64,000 nucleotides of DNA from Sphingomonas sp. dw_22 (GTDB lineage: Bacteria > Pseudomonadota > Alphaproteobacteria > Sphingomonadales > Sphingomonadaceae), in contig NZ_JAAVVE010000013.1 of the NCBI RefSeq assembly GCF_018449795.1, positions 30,606 to 94,605 of the forward strand, given 5' to 3'. Below, in pieces: positions 9,516 through 18,370 of this stretch (the first letter of the stretch is position 1; every line of letters begins with the position of its first letter). The notes below the pieces were generated by a model that saw nothing but the letters and a program-made list of their open reading frames with translations, ran no database searches and was not told the DNA's origin. Both the position numbers and the translations under genes were made by a program.

Positions 9516-10488
9516 ATGCCAGCGCGCGATCGAGCCGTGCCAGCGCCTCGTCGCTTCCGGGCAGGCCGATGCGGAGCCGGTGGGAATCCTGATCGAAGGG
9601 GCGGGTGAGGATCGCCTGGCGGGCGAGGTGGTCGAACAGGGCCGGTGCATCCGGCGCCTGGATCAGGCGGAACAGCGGGCAATCGCCCTGGGGCTGCAAT
9701 CCGTGGCGCAGGAGGACGCGGTTGAGCGCCTCGGCCTCGGCCCGCAAGCGGTCGCGCATCGCCTCGATCCATGCCCGATCGCGATAGGCGGCCGTGCCGA
9801 TCGCCAGCGCCGCGCTGGAAACGGGCCAGCTGCCCAGCCGTGCATGGACGCGCTCGATCAGTGCCTGCGGTCCCAGGACGAAGCCGAGGCGGACGCCGGC
9901 AAGCCCGAAGAACTTGCCGAACGATCGGAACAGGATCAGCGGTCGCGCATCGTCGATCCGGTCAGCGATGCTGATCGCGGGCTGGGTATCGGCGAATGCC
10001 TCATCGACGATCAGCCAGTGCGGCGTTCCCTTGAGCCGGTCGAGATGCGCGTCGAGGAGCGAGGAGCTGGTGACATGTCCGTCCGGATTGTTCGGATTGG
10101 CGAGGAGGATTGAGGCGTCTCGTATTTCCGGCAGTTCTTCGGTGCGGATCGCGCGCGCGCCGGGCAGCATCGCGGTGTGCGTGCGATAGCCGGGGCCGAC
10201 ATGCACGCTCGGCCCTTCGATCATGCTGCCCACCAGCCGCAGGCCGATCTCGGTGCCCGGCACGGCGCATACATTCGCTGCATGCGTGCCGAAATAGGTG
10301 GCAGCTGCGGTTTCCAGCGCGATCAGCGCCCGTTCGTCGGGAAGCGCGCGCCAGTCGATGTCGATATCGGCAATGCCCGGCCATGCGTGCGGATTGATTC
10401 CGGTCGAGAGGTCCAGCCAGGGTCGGCTGGCTTCCGCATAAGCGGAGCGTGCTTCGCTCAGCCGGCCACCATGAAAGGTGAACGTCAT
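9508..10488 (-). CDS. cobC: PLP-dependent threonine-phosphate decarboxylase-type protein of cobalamin synthesis
   Basis: 326 aa from ATG 10488. It has the class-I/II aminotransferase fold: substrate end FHGGRLSEA, glycine-rich VPGTEIGLRL, ANPNNPDGH, DEAFAD, and the PLP lysine in FRSFGKFFGLAGVRLGF. In the Salmonella scheme this enzyme (there named CobD) makes aminopropanol phosphate from threonine phosphate; in the Pseudomonas denitrificans scheme it is CobC and works with CobD. The open frame extends to 11352 but that part is antisense-type shadow of cobS. It overlaps cobS by 4 nt and cobD by 8 nt. Confidence 0.92.
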   Translation of the reverse strand: MTFTFHGGRLSEARSAYAEASRPWLDLSTGINPHAWPGIADIDIDWRALPDERALIALETAAATYFGTHAANVCAVPGTEIGLRLVGSMIEGPSVHVGPGYRTHTAMLPGARAIRTEELPEIRDASILLANPNNPDGHVTSSSLLDAHLDRLKGTPHWLIVDEAFADTQPAISIADRIDDARPLILFRSFGKFFGLAGVRLGFVLGPQALIERVHARLGSWPVSSAALAIGTAAYRDRAWIEAMRDRLRAEAEALNRVLLRHGLQPQGDCPLFRLIQAPDAPALFDHLARQAILTRPFDQDSHRLRIGLPGSDEALARLDRALAYG

Positions 10489-11204
10489 CGCCAATGGCTT
10501 GCCAGGAGCGCGGCGGCGAGTAGCCCGGTCTCCACCAGCTCGATCCCCGCGCCATGCCCGTCGCCCGAGATTCCACCGACCTTGTCGCGCAGCCAGATGC
10601 CCCAGGCCGCGATCAGCAACGGCGCCAGGATCAGCGCGGGCACGAACCATGCGGTGGCGATGAGGGGCAGGGTCCAGAGCAGGACATGGACCGGCCGGAT
10701 TGCGGCACGGAAACGCGCGGCGAGGCCCGCATGGAGCGGCGGGAGCCAGAGCGTCCAGGCGAGCGGGCCGATGCGGGCGGCGAAGGGTATGAAAAGCAGC
10801 GCCAGGAACGCATCGCGTTCGATCAGCCCATGGAGCAGGATGAGCTTGGCGATGAGCTGGAGGCCGATCGCGACCGCGCCGAAGCTGCCGATATGCGGAT
10901 CGGCGAGCACCGCGAGGAGCCGTTCGCGGCCCTTGTGCGCTGCGCCCATCGCATCCGCCAGGTCGGAAAGGCCGTCGAGATGCAGCGCTCCGGTCACCAG
11001 CACCCAGGCGACCAGTCCTGCCAAGGCGCCGGTCCAGGGATCGATTTGTCCGCCGGTCCATGCCGCTCCGGCGACGATAGCGCCGATGACCAGGCCCGCG
11101 ACGGGGAACCAGCGTATCGATGCCGCGAACTGCGCCTCGCTTATGTCGATGCGCGGCATCGGCAGCCGAGTGAGGAATTGCAGCGCGGCGATCAGGCCCT
11201 TCAT
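10485..11204 (-). CDS. cobS: adenosylcobinamide-GDP ribazoletransferase (cobalamin synthase) CobS
   Basis: 239 aa from ATG 11204. The N-terminus MKGLIAALQFLTRLPMP and the metal-binding segment ALHLDGLSDLADAMGA are diagnostic. GGISGDGHGA near the C-terminus is another family motif. It is a polytopic inner-membrane enzyme joining AdoCbi-GDP with alpha-ribazole (phosphate) in the last steps of B12 assembly. It overlaps the phosphatase gene by 4 nt upstream and cobC by 4 nt downstream, consistent with translational coupling. Confidence 0.95.
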   Translation of the reverse strand: MKGLIAALQFLTRLPMPRIDISEAQFAASIRWFPVAGLVIGAIVAGAAWTGGQIDPWTGALAGLVAWVLVTGALHLDGLSDLADAMGAAHKGRERLLAVLADPHIGSFGAVAIGLQLIAKLILLHGLIERDAFLALLFIPFAARIGPLAWTLWLPPLHAGLAARFRAAIRPVHVLLWTLPLIATAWFVPALILAPLLIAAWGIWLRDKVGGISGDGHGAGIELVETGLLAAALLASHWR

Positions 11205-11770
11205 GTGCGCAGGCCGATGATCTGGGCGGCGGGCGCCTCGCCGGGCCAGACGCGCAGCGAGACCAGCGATGCATAGGGCAGGTCGAACGCCCAGAGCTGA
11301 GGAATGTCGAAGCCGCAGAGCTGCGCGAGCGCCGCGCGGATCGCGCCGCCATGGGTGACGATCAGGGTCGGCACGGGGGACAGGTCGCCGAGCGCGGCGG
11401 CGACGCGGGCGCGCAGGCTCGACCAGCGCTCGCTGCCGGGGGGAGGATTGGCGTCGGGATCGGTATGGAAGCGCGCCAGGGCCTCTCCGTCGATCTCGGT
11501 CGGAGCCAGGCCGTCCCATTCGCCGAAATCGAGTTCGCGCCAGCGCGGATCGATGGCGAGCGGGAACGGGCGGCTTTGCGCGATGGCAAGGGCGGCTTCG
11601 CGGGTGCGGCGCAGATCGGAGGTCACCAGCGTCTCGAATTCGAGATCGGCGGCGCGGGCGATACAGGCGCCGATGCCCGCCGTGCTCGGCGCGCCGTCGG
11701 TCCGGCCCATCATCAGCCCCGGGCGGTCGGGCGCGCCGTGGCGCAGCAGGTGCAGCGGAAACGGCGTCAT
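11201..11770 (-). CDS. histidine phosphatase family protein, probable alpha-ribazole phosphatase
   Basis: 189 aa from ATG 11770. LLRHG near the N-terminus is the RHG catalytic motif of the phosphoglycerate-mutase-like superfamily. RWRELDFGEWDG and VTHGGAIRA supply the other conserved Glu and His segments. Between cobT and cobS it most likely removes the 5'-phosphate from alpha-ribazole phosphate or from cobalamin phosphate (the role of Salmonella CobC). The symbol is left empty because cobC is used here for the aminotransferase. Stop/start overlaps on both sides are 4 nt. Confidence 0.88.
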   Translation of the reverse strand: MTPFPLHLLRHGAPDRPGLMMGRTDGAPSTAGIGACIARAADLEFETLVTSDLRRTREAALAIAQSRPFPLAIDPRWRELDFGEWDGLAPTEIDGEALARFHTDPDANPPPGSERWSSLRARVAAALGDLSPVPTLIVTHGGAIRAALAQLCGFDIPQLWAFDLPYASLVSLRVWPGEAPAAQIIGLRT

Positions 11771-12783
11771 GCCGCGCCGGCGACGCCTGCTTCGGCAAAG
11801 GTCGCCATCTGGCCATGCGCCGCGAACGCCGAGCGGATCACGGACACGGCGACCGCTGCGCCGCTGCCCTCGCCGAGCCGCATCCCCAGGTCGAGCAGCG
11901 GATCGAGACCCAGGCGATCGAGCAACCGGCGATGGCCAGGCTCGGCGGAGCGATGGCTCGCGATGCAATGATCTGCGATGCCTGGAACGGTGGCGATGAA
12001 GGGCGCCAGCGCCGAGCAACTGATGAAGCCGTCGAGCACCACCGCAATGCGTTGGAGCCGGGCCGCGATCACCGCGCCGGCGATCGCCGCGATTTCGCGG
12101 CCGCCGAGGCGGCGCAGGGTCTCCAGTGGCGTCATGGGCGCGTCAGCATGAAAGGCGACTGCGCGATCGACCACTTCGATTTTGCGCGCGACGCCCTCGG
12201 TATCGAGACCGGTACCGGGGCCGACCCAATCGGCCGCCGTCCCGCCGAGCCCTCGCGTGCAGAGTGCGGCGGCGGCGGTGCTGTTGGCGATGCCCATCTC
12301 GCCGACCACGAGCAGGTCGAGGCCGGGCGCGACCACCGCCGCGCCTGCGGACAGGGCGGCGAGGCATTCGGCTTCGTCCATCGCCGGTGCGGCGGTGAAA
12401 TCGGCGGTCGGGCGCTCCAGTTCCAGTGCGACCACGGTGAGTTCGAGACCCGCGGCGCCCGCCAGTGCATTGATCGCCGCACCTCCATGCCGGAAATTGG
12501 CGACCATCTGGGCGGTCACTTCGGCCGGAAAGGCGCTGACACCCTGCGCCGCGACGCCGTGATTGCCGGCGAAGATCGCTGCGCGGCCACGCTCGATGCG
12601 AGGGCGCTCGCGGCCCTGCCAGCCGGCGAAGTGGATCGCGATCTCCTCCAGCCGGCCGAGCGATCCGGCGGGCTTGGTGAGCATCGCCTGGCGCGCCTCG
12701 GCGGCGGCGCGCGCATCCGCATCGGGGCCGGGCAGGGCGGCGAGCGCGGCTTCGAATGTGGTGGAATCGGGGAAGAATGTCAT
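11767..12783 (-). CDS. cobT: nicotinate-nucleotide-dimethylbenzimidazole phosphoribosyltransferase CobT
   Basis: 338 aa, the usual length. Conserved segments include KPAGSLGRLEEIAIHFAGWQ, FAGNHGVAAQGVSAFP, LLVVGEMGIANSTAAAAL and a C-terminal LGEGSGAAVA with the catalytic-base glutamate region. It transfers phosphoribose to 5,6-dimethylbenzimidazole to give alpha-ribazole phosphate, the lower ligand of cobalamin. Starts overlap the DUF1636 gene by 4 nt and the phosphatase by 4 nt. Confidence 0.96.
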   Translation of the reverse strand: MTFFPDSTTFEAALAALPGPDADARAAAEARQAMLTKPAGSLGRLEEIAIHFAGWQGRERPRIERGRAAIFAGNHGVAAQGVSAFPAEVTAQMVANFRHGGAAINALAGAAGLELTVVALELERPTADFTAAPAMDEAECLAALSAGAAVVAPGLDLLVVGEMGIANSTAAAALCTRGLGGTAADWVGPGTGLDTEGVARKIEVVDRAVAFHADAPMTPLETLRRLGGREIAAIAGAVIAARLQRIAVVLDGFISCSALAPFIATVPGIADHCIASHRSAEPGHRRLLDRLGLDPLLDLGMRLGEGSGAAVAVSVIRSAFAAHGQMATFAEAGVAGAA

Positions 12784-13187
12784 GTCGCTATCTGGCCTTC
12801 GGGCGGGATTCGAACGAGGAAATGGCCCTTAACGCCCTGCGGCCAGTCGCGATACGGCACCTGGCCATGTGCGCTGGCGGCGTGATGGACCGCGAAATCG
12901 AGGATCGCCGCCGCTGCTTCCGCATCCGGAGCGAAGCGGCCGAGGACATAGCCGATCCTGCCGGGTGCTCGCAGATGGACGGTGCAGAAAGCGGCGCAGG
13001 CGAAGAGGCAGGGCATCTCCTCCACCGCGATCCCCGCATAGCGCGGATCCGAGGTGGCGAGGGTCCGCACCGCCTCGGCCAGCCGGGCGCCGCCGCGCAC
13101 CCCTTCGGCATCCTCACGCGCATCGCTCGAATGGCGGCAGGTGTTGCAGACGACCACCGAAGGGCCGGGCGCGGCGGCGCGCAGCAT
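12780..13187 (-). CDS. DUF1636-type small cysteine-rich protein
   Basis: 135 aa from ATG 13187. It has cysteine motifs VCNTCRHSSD (CxxC) near the N-terminus and PCLFACAAFCTVHL in the middle, which look like a metal or Fe-S binding site. The pattern matches the DUF1636 family, often found in cobalamin gene clusters. No biochemical role is established to my knowledge. In this operon it sits between a small membrane protein and cobT, with 1-nt and 4-nt overlaps, so a role in cobalt or corrinoid handling is plausible but inferred only from context. Confidence 0.75.
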   Translation of the reverse strand: MLRAAAPGPSVVVCNTCRHSSDAREDAEGVRGGARLAEAVRTLATSDPRYAGIAVEEMPCLFACAAFCTVHLRAPGRIGYVLGRFAPDAEAAAAILDFAVHHAASAHGQVPYRDWPQGVKGHFLVRIPPEGQIAT

Positions 13188-13729
13188 CAGGCGTGTGCCG
13201 GCCGGGCCGCGCCGTCGATGCCGACCAGCGTCAGCAGCCGCTGGAACGCGACCAGCCCGAGCAGGATCAGCCCATAGCGGACGAACTGGCGCAGCAGTAT
13301 CTCCGGTGTGAACGCCGCCCAGCCGCTGTCGAGCGCGAAGGCGCCGATCAGCACCACTGCCTTGAAGGCGACATAAGCTGTGACATAGCCCGCGACCATA
13401 CGCGCGACATAAGGGGCGCCGGGCATCGCCTTGGCCGTCACGTCCGCGGCGAAGAACGATCCGATCGCCGCCGCGCCGAGCGCCAGTGCCCAGGCGATGC
13501 TGTTCGCATCGATCGGGTAATGGAGTAAGCCGAAGCCGGTGATCTGCGCGGCGATCCAGGCGACCAGCATCAGCGCGACGCCTTCGGTGCGGCGGACATG
13601 CAGCGCGGCAAGTGCCGCCAGCGCCGGGAAGGGCGTGGCGCAAGCGAGCAGGAGCGTGGTCACCGTGCTGGCGACGACCATCGCACCGATCCAGAGATTG
13701 CGGGCGACAGCAGGCGAAAGATTCGACAT
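13187..13729 (-). CDS. small polytopic membrane protein of the cobalamin operon
   Basis: 180 aa from ATG 13729, chosen because AAGGAGA lies 8 nt upstream; an in-frame ATG at 13765 lacks such a site and overlaps the btuB stop. Four or five hydrophobic segments are visible (LWIGAMVVASTVTTLLLACA, ALMLVAWIAAQITGFGLL, ALALGAAAIGSFFAA, YVTAYVAFKAVVLIGAFAL, YGLILLGLVAFQRLL). I do not recognise a named family. Placement directly after btuB and before DUF1636 in a riboswitch-led operon suggests a transport or assembly role for cobalt or corrinoids. Confidence 0.7.
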   Translation of the reverse strand: MSNLSPAVARNLWIGAMVVASTVTTLLLACATPFPALAALAALHVRRTEGVALMLVAWIAAQITGFGLLHYPIDANSIAWALALGAAAIGSFFAADVTAKAMPGAPYVARMVAGYVTAYVAFKAVVLIGAFALDSGWAAFTPEILLRQFVRYGLILLGLVAFQRLLTLVGIDGAARPAHA

Positions 13730-13764
13730 GGCAGGCGTCTCCTTGGGGTTTTGCGGGAGGGGCA

Positions 13765-15717
13765 TCAGAAGCGTGCCCGGAAGCCGGCATAGAAGCTGCG
13801 GCCGAGCGTGCCGTAGCGGCGGGCGGTCTCGTAATACTCGTCGAACAGATTCTCGACGCGGCCGAACAGCTTCAGCTCCTTGCTGATCGGCAATTCGGCG
13901 CGCAGGTCGACCAGCGTGTAGGCGGCGTTCTCCAGCGGGGCGACGGTGGCGCTGGTCTGCGCGGTGTCGAGCGTCTTGCCCGACCAGCGCACGGCCACCC
14001 CGGTCGAGAGGCCGAACGGCCAGGCATAGGTCGCCGAACCGTTGGCGGCGTTGCGCGGGCGGCGGGGCAACTGGTTGCCGAAATCGACGCCCAGCGAGCG
14101 GTCCTCCGACACTGTCCAGGTGTAGTTGCCGTCCAGGCTGAACCCGCCGAAGCGCAGCGCTCCCGCCACCTCGGCGCCATGCGCCTGGCTGCGCTGGATA
14201 TTGGCGTAATAGCCCGAGCGCGGCGCCGTCGTGCCCGGCGTGAAGCAGAGCGGCGGCTTGTCGGTGGCGGGGCAGCCGCTGAACAGGATCAGGTTGGTCG
14301 TGGTGCGATCGAACCAGGTAGCGGAGAGCACGAGATGGCGGCCGAGCAGGTGCTGCTCGATACCGGCGTCCCAGCCGTGCGAGCGCTCGGGCTGGAGCGC
14401 CTGGTTCCCGTAATCGCTGAAGAGCTGGTAGAGCGTCGGTGCCTTGAAGCCCTCGCCATAGCTGGCGCGCAGCACGGTGTTGCCGCCGAACAGTGCCCAG
14501 GCCGCGCCGCCGCCCAGCACGTCATTATCGCCGAAGCTGCTGTGATGGTCGTGCCGCACGCCGCCGGAGACGGTCAGGCCGTCGACGATCGTGCCGTTGA
14601 GCTGGGCGTAATAGCTGTCGAGCGAGGCGTGGGCGCGGATCGTCGCATAGGCGGCATTGTTGTCGCCCGGCGAGGCGGAACGCATCTTCTGCTCCTCGCG
14701 CTCGGCGCCGAACACCAGCTTCCAGTTGCCCGGCAGCGCGAGGTTGCCCTGATACTGGTAGCTGCGGGTCTGGCCCTTGGCGTCGAAGCCCTGCGTGCGG
14801 ATTTTGCGCGAGGGATTGAAGTTCTGGCGGACGGTGTCGCTCTGGCTGAACGCGATGCGATTGTTGAGCGCGCCGCCGAACAGGCCGGCGTTCAGCCCGG
14901 CATAGCCGATCCATTCCTCGTTGGTCGAATATTCGGGGCTGTCGGGCACGGTGCCCGAGCTGTCGATATCGGTCTGGCTGCTCGAATAATAGCCGCGCAG
15001 ATCGATCGAGACATTCTCGGCCAGCCGTACGCCCACTCGGCCGGTGCCGCTGACATTGTGATAGGGATCGTTCTCGTTCCCGCCATAGCGCGGGCTGATT
15101 GCCGAGATGCCCTGTGTCGAGAAGGCGCTGCCGGCGAAGCGGAAATCGACGGCGCCGTCATGTCCGCCGATCGCGGCGCGGGCATTGACCGTCTGGCGCG
15201 AGCCGCCTTCGATATCCATCGATCCTTCGAGCGGCTCGGTCGGCGTCGCGGTGGCGATGTTGACCACGCCGCCGATCGCCTGGCTGCCCCACAGGATCGA
15301 TTGCGGCCCGCGCAATATCTCGATCCGAGATGCATCGCCGGTGAGCAGATTGGCGAAATTATAGCCGCCGCCGGTGGAGGAGGCGTCGGCGAGTTTCACG
15401 CCGTCGAGCACCACCACGGTCTGGTCGGTCTCGGCGCCGCGGATGCGGACCTGGGTGGCGGTGCCGAAGCCGCCGTTGCGGCTGATGCTGACGCCCGGCG
15501 TGCGGGCCAGCAGATCGGAGACGATCGGCGCCTGGGAGCGGTCGATCTCCTCCTTGTCGAGCACGGTGATCGTCGAGGCGATCCGATCGAGCGGCAGCGG
15601 CGTGCGCAGCGCGGTGACGACGATTTCGTCGTCCGGTGCCGCGGGCGCTTCCTGTGCGAAAGCGGGTGCGGACAGCGTGGAGAGGAGCAGAAAGCCGGTC
15701 TGGAATTGAAAGCGCAT
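13765..15717 (-). CDS. btuB: TonB-dependent vitamin B12 receptor BtuB
   Basis: 650 aa from ATG 15717 (MRFQFQTGFLLLSTLSAPAFAQ, cleavable signal). A TonB-box-like DDEIVVTALRT is followed by the plug (ITVLDKEEID...DLLARTPGVSISRNGG...VRIRGAETDQTVVVLDGVKL...IEILRGPQSILWGSQAIGGVVNI) and a barrel ending in GFRARF. Length and plug match BtuB-type cobalamin transporters. The open frame extends to 15888, but that part lies within the leader. It is the first gene after the riboswitch at 15860-16037. Confidence 0.9.
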   Translation of the reverse strand: MRFQFQTGFLLLSTLSAPAFAQEAPAAPDDEIVVTALRTPLPLDRIASTITVLDKEEIDRSQAPIVSDLLARTPGVSISRNGGFGTATQVRIRGAETDQTVVVLDGVKLADASSTGGGYNFANLLTGDASRIEILRGPQSILWGSQAIGGVVNIATATPTEPLEGSMDIEGGSRQTVNARAAIGGHDGAVDFRFAGSAFSTQGISAISPRYGGNENDPYHNVSGTGRVGVRLAENVSIDLRGYYSSSQTDIDSSGTVPDSPEYSTNEEWIGYAGLNAGLFGGALNNRIAFSQSDTVRQNFNPSRKIRTQGFDAKGQTRSYQYQGNLALPGNWKLVFGAEREEQKMRSASPGDNNAAYATIRAHASLDSYYAQLNGTIVDGLTVSGGVRHDHHSSFGDNDVLGGGAAWALFGGNTVLRASYGEGFKAPTLYQLFSDYGNQALQPERSHGWDAGIEQHLLGRHLVLSATWFDRTTTNLILFSGCPATDKPPLCFTPGTTAPRSGYYANIQRSQAHGAEVAGALRFGGFSLDGNYTWTVSEDRSLGVDFGNQLPRRPRNAANGSATYAWPFGLSTGVAVRWSGKTLDTAQTSATVAPLENAAYTLVDLRAELPISKELKLFGRVENLFDEYYETARRYGTLGRSFYAGFRARF

Positions 15718-15859
15718 ATGATCCCTCGGTCGTTGACATGACCGCTCGGGACCGAAGGGCAGGGGCGCACACGACTCCCGCCCGCACGAACCCGCGCGGC
15801 GATCGTCGTTGCTCGAGGAAACCCTCGCTCGACCGGCACACCCTGTCCGGACGAAGAAC

Positions 15860-16037
15860 GACCGCGACGGGCAGGTCTCCTGGCTCACGGGTCAATGCCG
15901 GTTCGGGCCGCCTTCTCAGGATCCTGGGATCCCAATGGCATGTGGCCGATGGCTCGCCGCTTACAGTTGCAGGGGCAGCCGGGGTTTCGAACCCCGTTCC
16001 CTTTTGATCCCTCTCGGGAACCTGTCGCGACGCGGTC
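15860..16037 (-). ncRNA. cobalamin riboswitch controlling the btuB-led operon
   Basis: On the minus strand the segment has the B12 box (AGCCAGGAGACCTGCC, plus-strand 15870-15886), the conserved core GCAACTGTAAGCGGCGAGCCA, the GAGAAGGCGG strand and a perfect closing helix between 16031-16037 and 15860-15866 (GACCGCG/CGCGGTC). It lies between cobB and btuB, 143 nt upstream of the btuB start. Binding of adenosylcobalamin normally represses translation or transcription of uptake and synthesis genes. Confidence 0.92.
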
Positions 16038-16052
16038 GTTACGGGCTTTGCG

Positions 16053-17357
16053 TCAGGCGATCAAGTGGAAGAAGCTGCCGGTGACATTGCCCGCCCGGTG
16101 ACCGGCGGGCGGCAGGGCGTTGCCCTCGGCATCGGCCATGTCGGCGAGCGGTTCGCCTTCGGAGGCGGTGATCGTCGCATAGTGGAATTCGTGGCCGAAC
16201 AGCTCCCGGCCGGCGGGGGCGAAGCCGGCGTCGTGGCGCAGCGTCGCTCGGCGATAGCCGAGAGTGAGCTTGCGGCGGGCCATGCTGGTATCGACCGGTA
16301 ACAGGCCAGCCATGGCATGGGTGGTGCCGTCGGCATCCTGGAGCGTGCGGCCCAGCACCATATAGCCGCCGCACTCGCCATGGACCGGGCGGGTCGCCGC
16401 GAAGGTGCGCAGTCCGGTGAGGAAGCCCCGATTGGCGGCGATCCGCGCGGCGCGGAGTTCGGGATAGCCGCCGGGGAGCCAGCAGGCGTCGCAATCCTCC
16501 GCCGGCGCGTCGTCGGCGAGCGGGGAGAAGAAACGAAGTTCGGCGCCTGCCGCGCGCCATGCGTCGAGCAGGTGCGGATAGAGGAAGGAGAAGGCGTCGT
16601 CGCGCGCCACCGCGATGCGCTGGCCGGGAGGACGGACTGCCAGCGGTGGGAGCGGGGCACGGGCGGTGGGCGAGGCGGCCGCGCGGATCGCGTCGAGGTC
16701 ACATTGGCCCGCGATCCGGTCGGCGATCGCATCGATCCGGGCGTCGATCCCTTCGGTCTCGCCCGCCTGGACCAGCCCGAGGTGCCGCTCGGGCAACGCC
16801 ATTGCATCATCCCGCCGGATCGTGCCGAGCAGCGGCAGGGCGATCCGCGCGAAGCCGTCCTCGATCATCCGGGCATGGCGTTCGCTGGCGACGCGGTTGA
16901 CGATGATGCCGGCGATGCGCGGTGCGCCGGGGAAGGTAGCGCAGCCGTGCGCGATGGCCGCGATCGACTGCGCGGCGGCGCGTGCATCGATCACCAGCAG
17001 CATCGGCCAGTCGAGCAGTCGTGCGATGTCGGCCGGCGCGCCCGATCGGCCGGCGGCTCGCGCGCCGTCGAACAGGCCCATCGCGCCCTCGGCGATCACC
17101 AGATCGGCATTCTCCGCCGCGCGAGCCGCGAGCCCGCGCAGCAGCGGCACCTCCATCGCGAACCCGTCGAGATTGACCGAGGCATGGCCGATCGCGGCCC
17201 GATGGAAGGCCGGGTCGATATAGTCCGGCCCGCATTTCGCGCCCTTCACGCGCAGTCCCCGCCGGGCAAAGGCGCGCTGGAGACCGATCGTCAGCATCGT
17301 CTTGCCCGCGCCTGATTGCGGCGCTCCGATCACCAGCCCCGGCGCGAGCGGAGCCAT
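16053..17357 (-). CDS. cobB: cobyrinate / hydrogenobyrinate a,c-diamide synthase CobB (CbiA)
   Basis: 434 aa. It starts with a P-loop-like GAPQSGAGKTMLTIGL and a dethiobiotin-synthetase-type domain (GPDYIDPAFH, AEGAMGLFDG), and ends with a glutamine amidotransferase domain (GECGGYMVLG with catalytic Cys; NVTGSFFHLI at the end). It amidates the a and c side chains of (hydrogeno)cobyrinic acid. It begins 1 nt inside the cobO stop, so the two are co-transcribed. The following gene, btuB, has its own riboswitch. Confidence 0.94.
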   Translation of the reverse strand: MAPLAPGLVIGAPQSGAGKTMLTIGLQRAFARRGLRVKGAKCGPDYIDPAFHRAAIGHASVNLDGFAMEVPLLRGLAARAAENADLVIAEGAMGLFDGARAAGRSGAPADIARLLDWPMLLVIDARAAAQSIAAIAHGCATFPGAPRIAGIIVNRVASERHARMIEDGFARIALPLLGTIRRDDAMALPERHLGLVQAGETEGIDARIDAIADRIAGQCDLDAIRAAASPTARAPLPPLAVRPPGQRIAVARDDAFSFLYPHLLDAWRAAGAELRFFSPLADDAPAEDCDACWLPGGYPELRAARIAANRGFLTGLRTFAATRPVHGECGGYMVLGRTLQDADGTTHAMAGLLPVDTSMARRKLTLGYRRATLRHDAGFAPAGRELFGHEFHYATITASEGEPLADMADAEGNALPPAGHRAGNVTGSFFHLIA

Positions 17358-17965
17358 CAGAATTCGATCCCCTTCTGTGCCTTCACGCCCGATCGGAAGG
17401 GGTGCTTCACCTGCACCATCTCGGTGACCAAGTCCGCTGCCTCGATCAGCGCATTGGGCGCGTTGCGGCCGGTGACGATGACATGCTTCATCGGCGCGCG
17501 ATCCATCAGCCCCGCGACGACTTCCTCCACCGGCAGATATTCGTAGCGCAGCACGATGTTGAGCTCATCGGCGACCACCATCGCGATCTCGGGATCGGCG
17601 ATCATCCGCCTGACCTCCTCCCAGCCGGCGCGTGCCCATGCGATGTCGCGGGCCCGGTCCTGCGTGTCCCAGGTGAAGCCTTCGCCCATCACCTTGTGCT
17701 CGATCTGCCCGGGAAAGGCCGAATAGACCGCCTTCTCGCCGGTCGCCCAGCCGCCCTTGATGAACTGGACGACGCCTACTTTCATCCCGTGACCCAGCGC
17801 GCGGCAGACCATGCCGAAGGCGGCGGTGGACTTGCCCTTGCCCTTGCCGGTGTGGACGATCAGCAGGCCCTTTTCCTGCGTCTTGTCCACCATGATCTTG
17901 GCGCGCGCCGCCTGGCGTTTCTTCGCCTTGGCATTGTGGGCGGCGTCGATCTCGTCTTCGGTCAT
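17357..17965 (-). CDS. cobO: cob(I)yrinic acid a,c-diamide adenosyltransferase CobO
   Basis: 202 aa from ATG 17965. After a charged N-terminus (AAHNAKAKKRQAARAKIMVDK) comes the P-loop HTGKGKGKSTAAFGMVCRALGHG, then VVQFIKGGWATGE and ADELNIVLRYEYLPVEEV, all hallmarks of the CobA/CobO ATP:corrinoid adenosyltransferases. It forms the Co-C bond with the adenosyl group of ATP. First gene after the riboswitch at 18088-18264. The frame is open further upstream into the leader, which is not coding. Confidence 0.95.
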   Translation of the reverse strand: MTEDEIDAAHNAKAKKRQAARAKIMVDKTQEKGLLIVHTGKGKGKSTAAFGMVCRALGHGMKVGVVQFIKGGWATGEKAVYSAFPGQIEHKVMGEGFTWDTQDRARDIAWARAGWEEVRRMIADPEIAMVVADELNIVLRYEYLPVEEVVAGLMDRAPMKHVIVTGRNAPNALIEAADLVTEMVQVKHPFRSGVKAQKGIEF

Positions 17966-18087
17966 GTCCGTTCTGCTCCCGCGACAGGACGCGGCGCCCG
18001 GCGCAGGCCGGACGCTTCGCCCGATGATGATGTCGCCCAACGGAGGACCGTGCCCTGGCCATTCCCTGGACCGGGCAAGAGCGACCC

Positions 18088-18264
18088 GCGCCGGCAGGTC
18101 TCCTGGCTTGCGGGTCGTCGCCGGGCGGAGCCGCCTTCTCGGGATCGCTCCCAATGGCATATGGTCCCATGGCTCGCCGCGCACAGTTGCAGGGACAGCC
18201 GCGGCTTGCCGGACGCAGAAAGCGCCCGCCGCATTCCCTTTTCAGCCCCGAGGGGCACCGGCAC
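18088..18264 (-). ncRNA. cobalamin riboswitch controlling cobO-cobB
   Basis: Minus strand: B12 box GCCAGGAGACCTGCC (plus-strand 18093-18108), the core GCAACTGTGCGCGGCGAGCCA, CATTGGGA, GAGAAGGCGG, and a closing helix between 18258-18264 and 18088-18094. Same architecture and nearly the same length as the element before btuB, and 122 nt upstream of the cobO start. The 17966-18370 gap therefore holds this leader plus the divergent promoter region of the Rrf2 gene. Confidence 0.92.
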
Positions 18265-18370
18265 AGTCGAGGAATATCTTCCTCGCCGCCGGGCCTACAG
18301 TGCACGGGATCGGAACGCCAGCACCAGTCTCGATTGAAACGCGCGAGCCGCGCGCGCATAGAGCCCCGGC

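Noticed and set aside
13612..15741. 709-codon plus-strand frame over btuB
   Set aside because: Shadow of btuB; Arg/Ala/Val/Glu-rich without domains.
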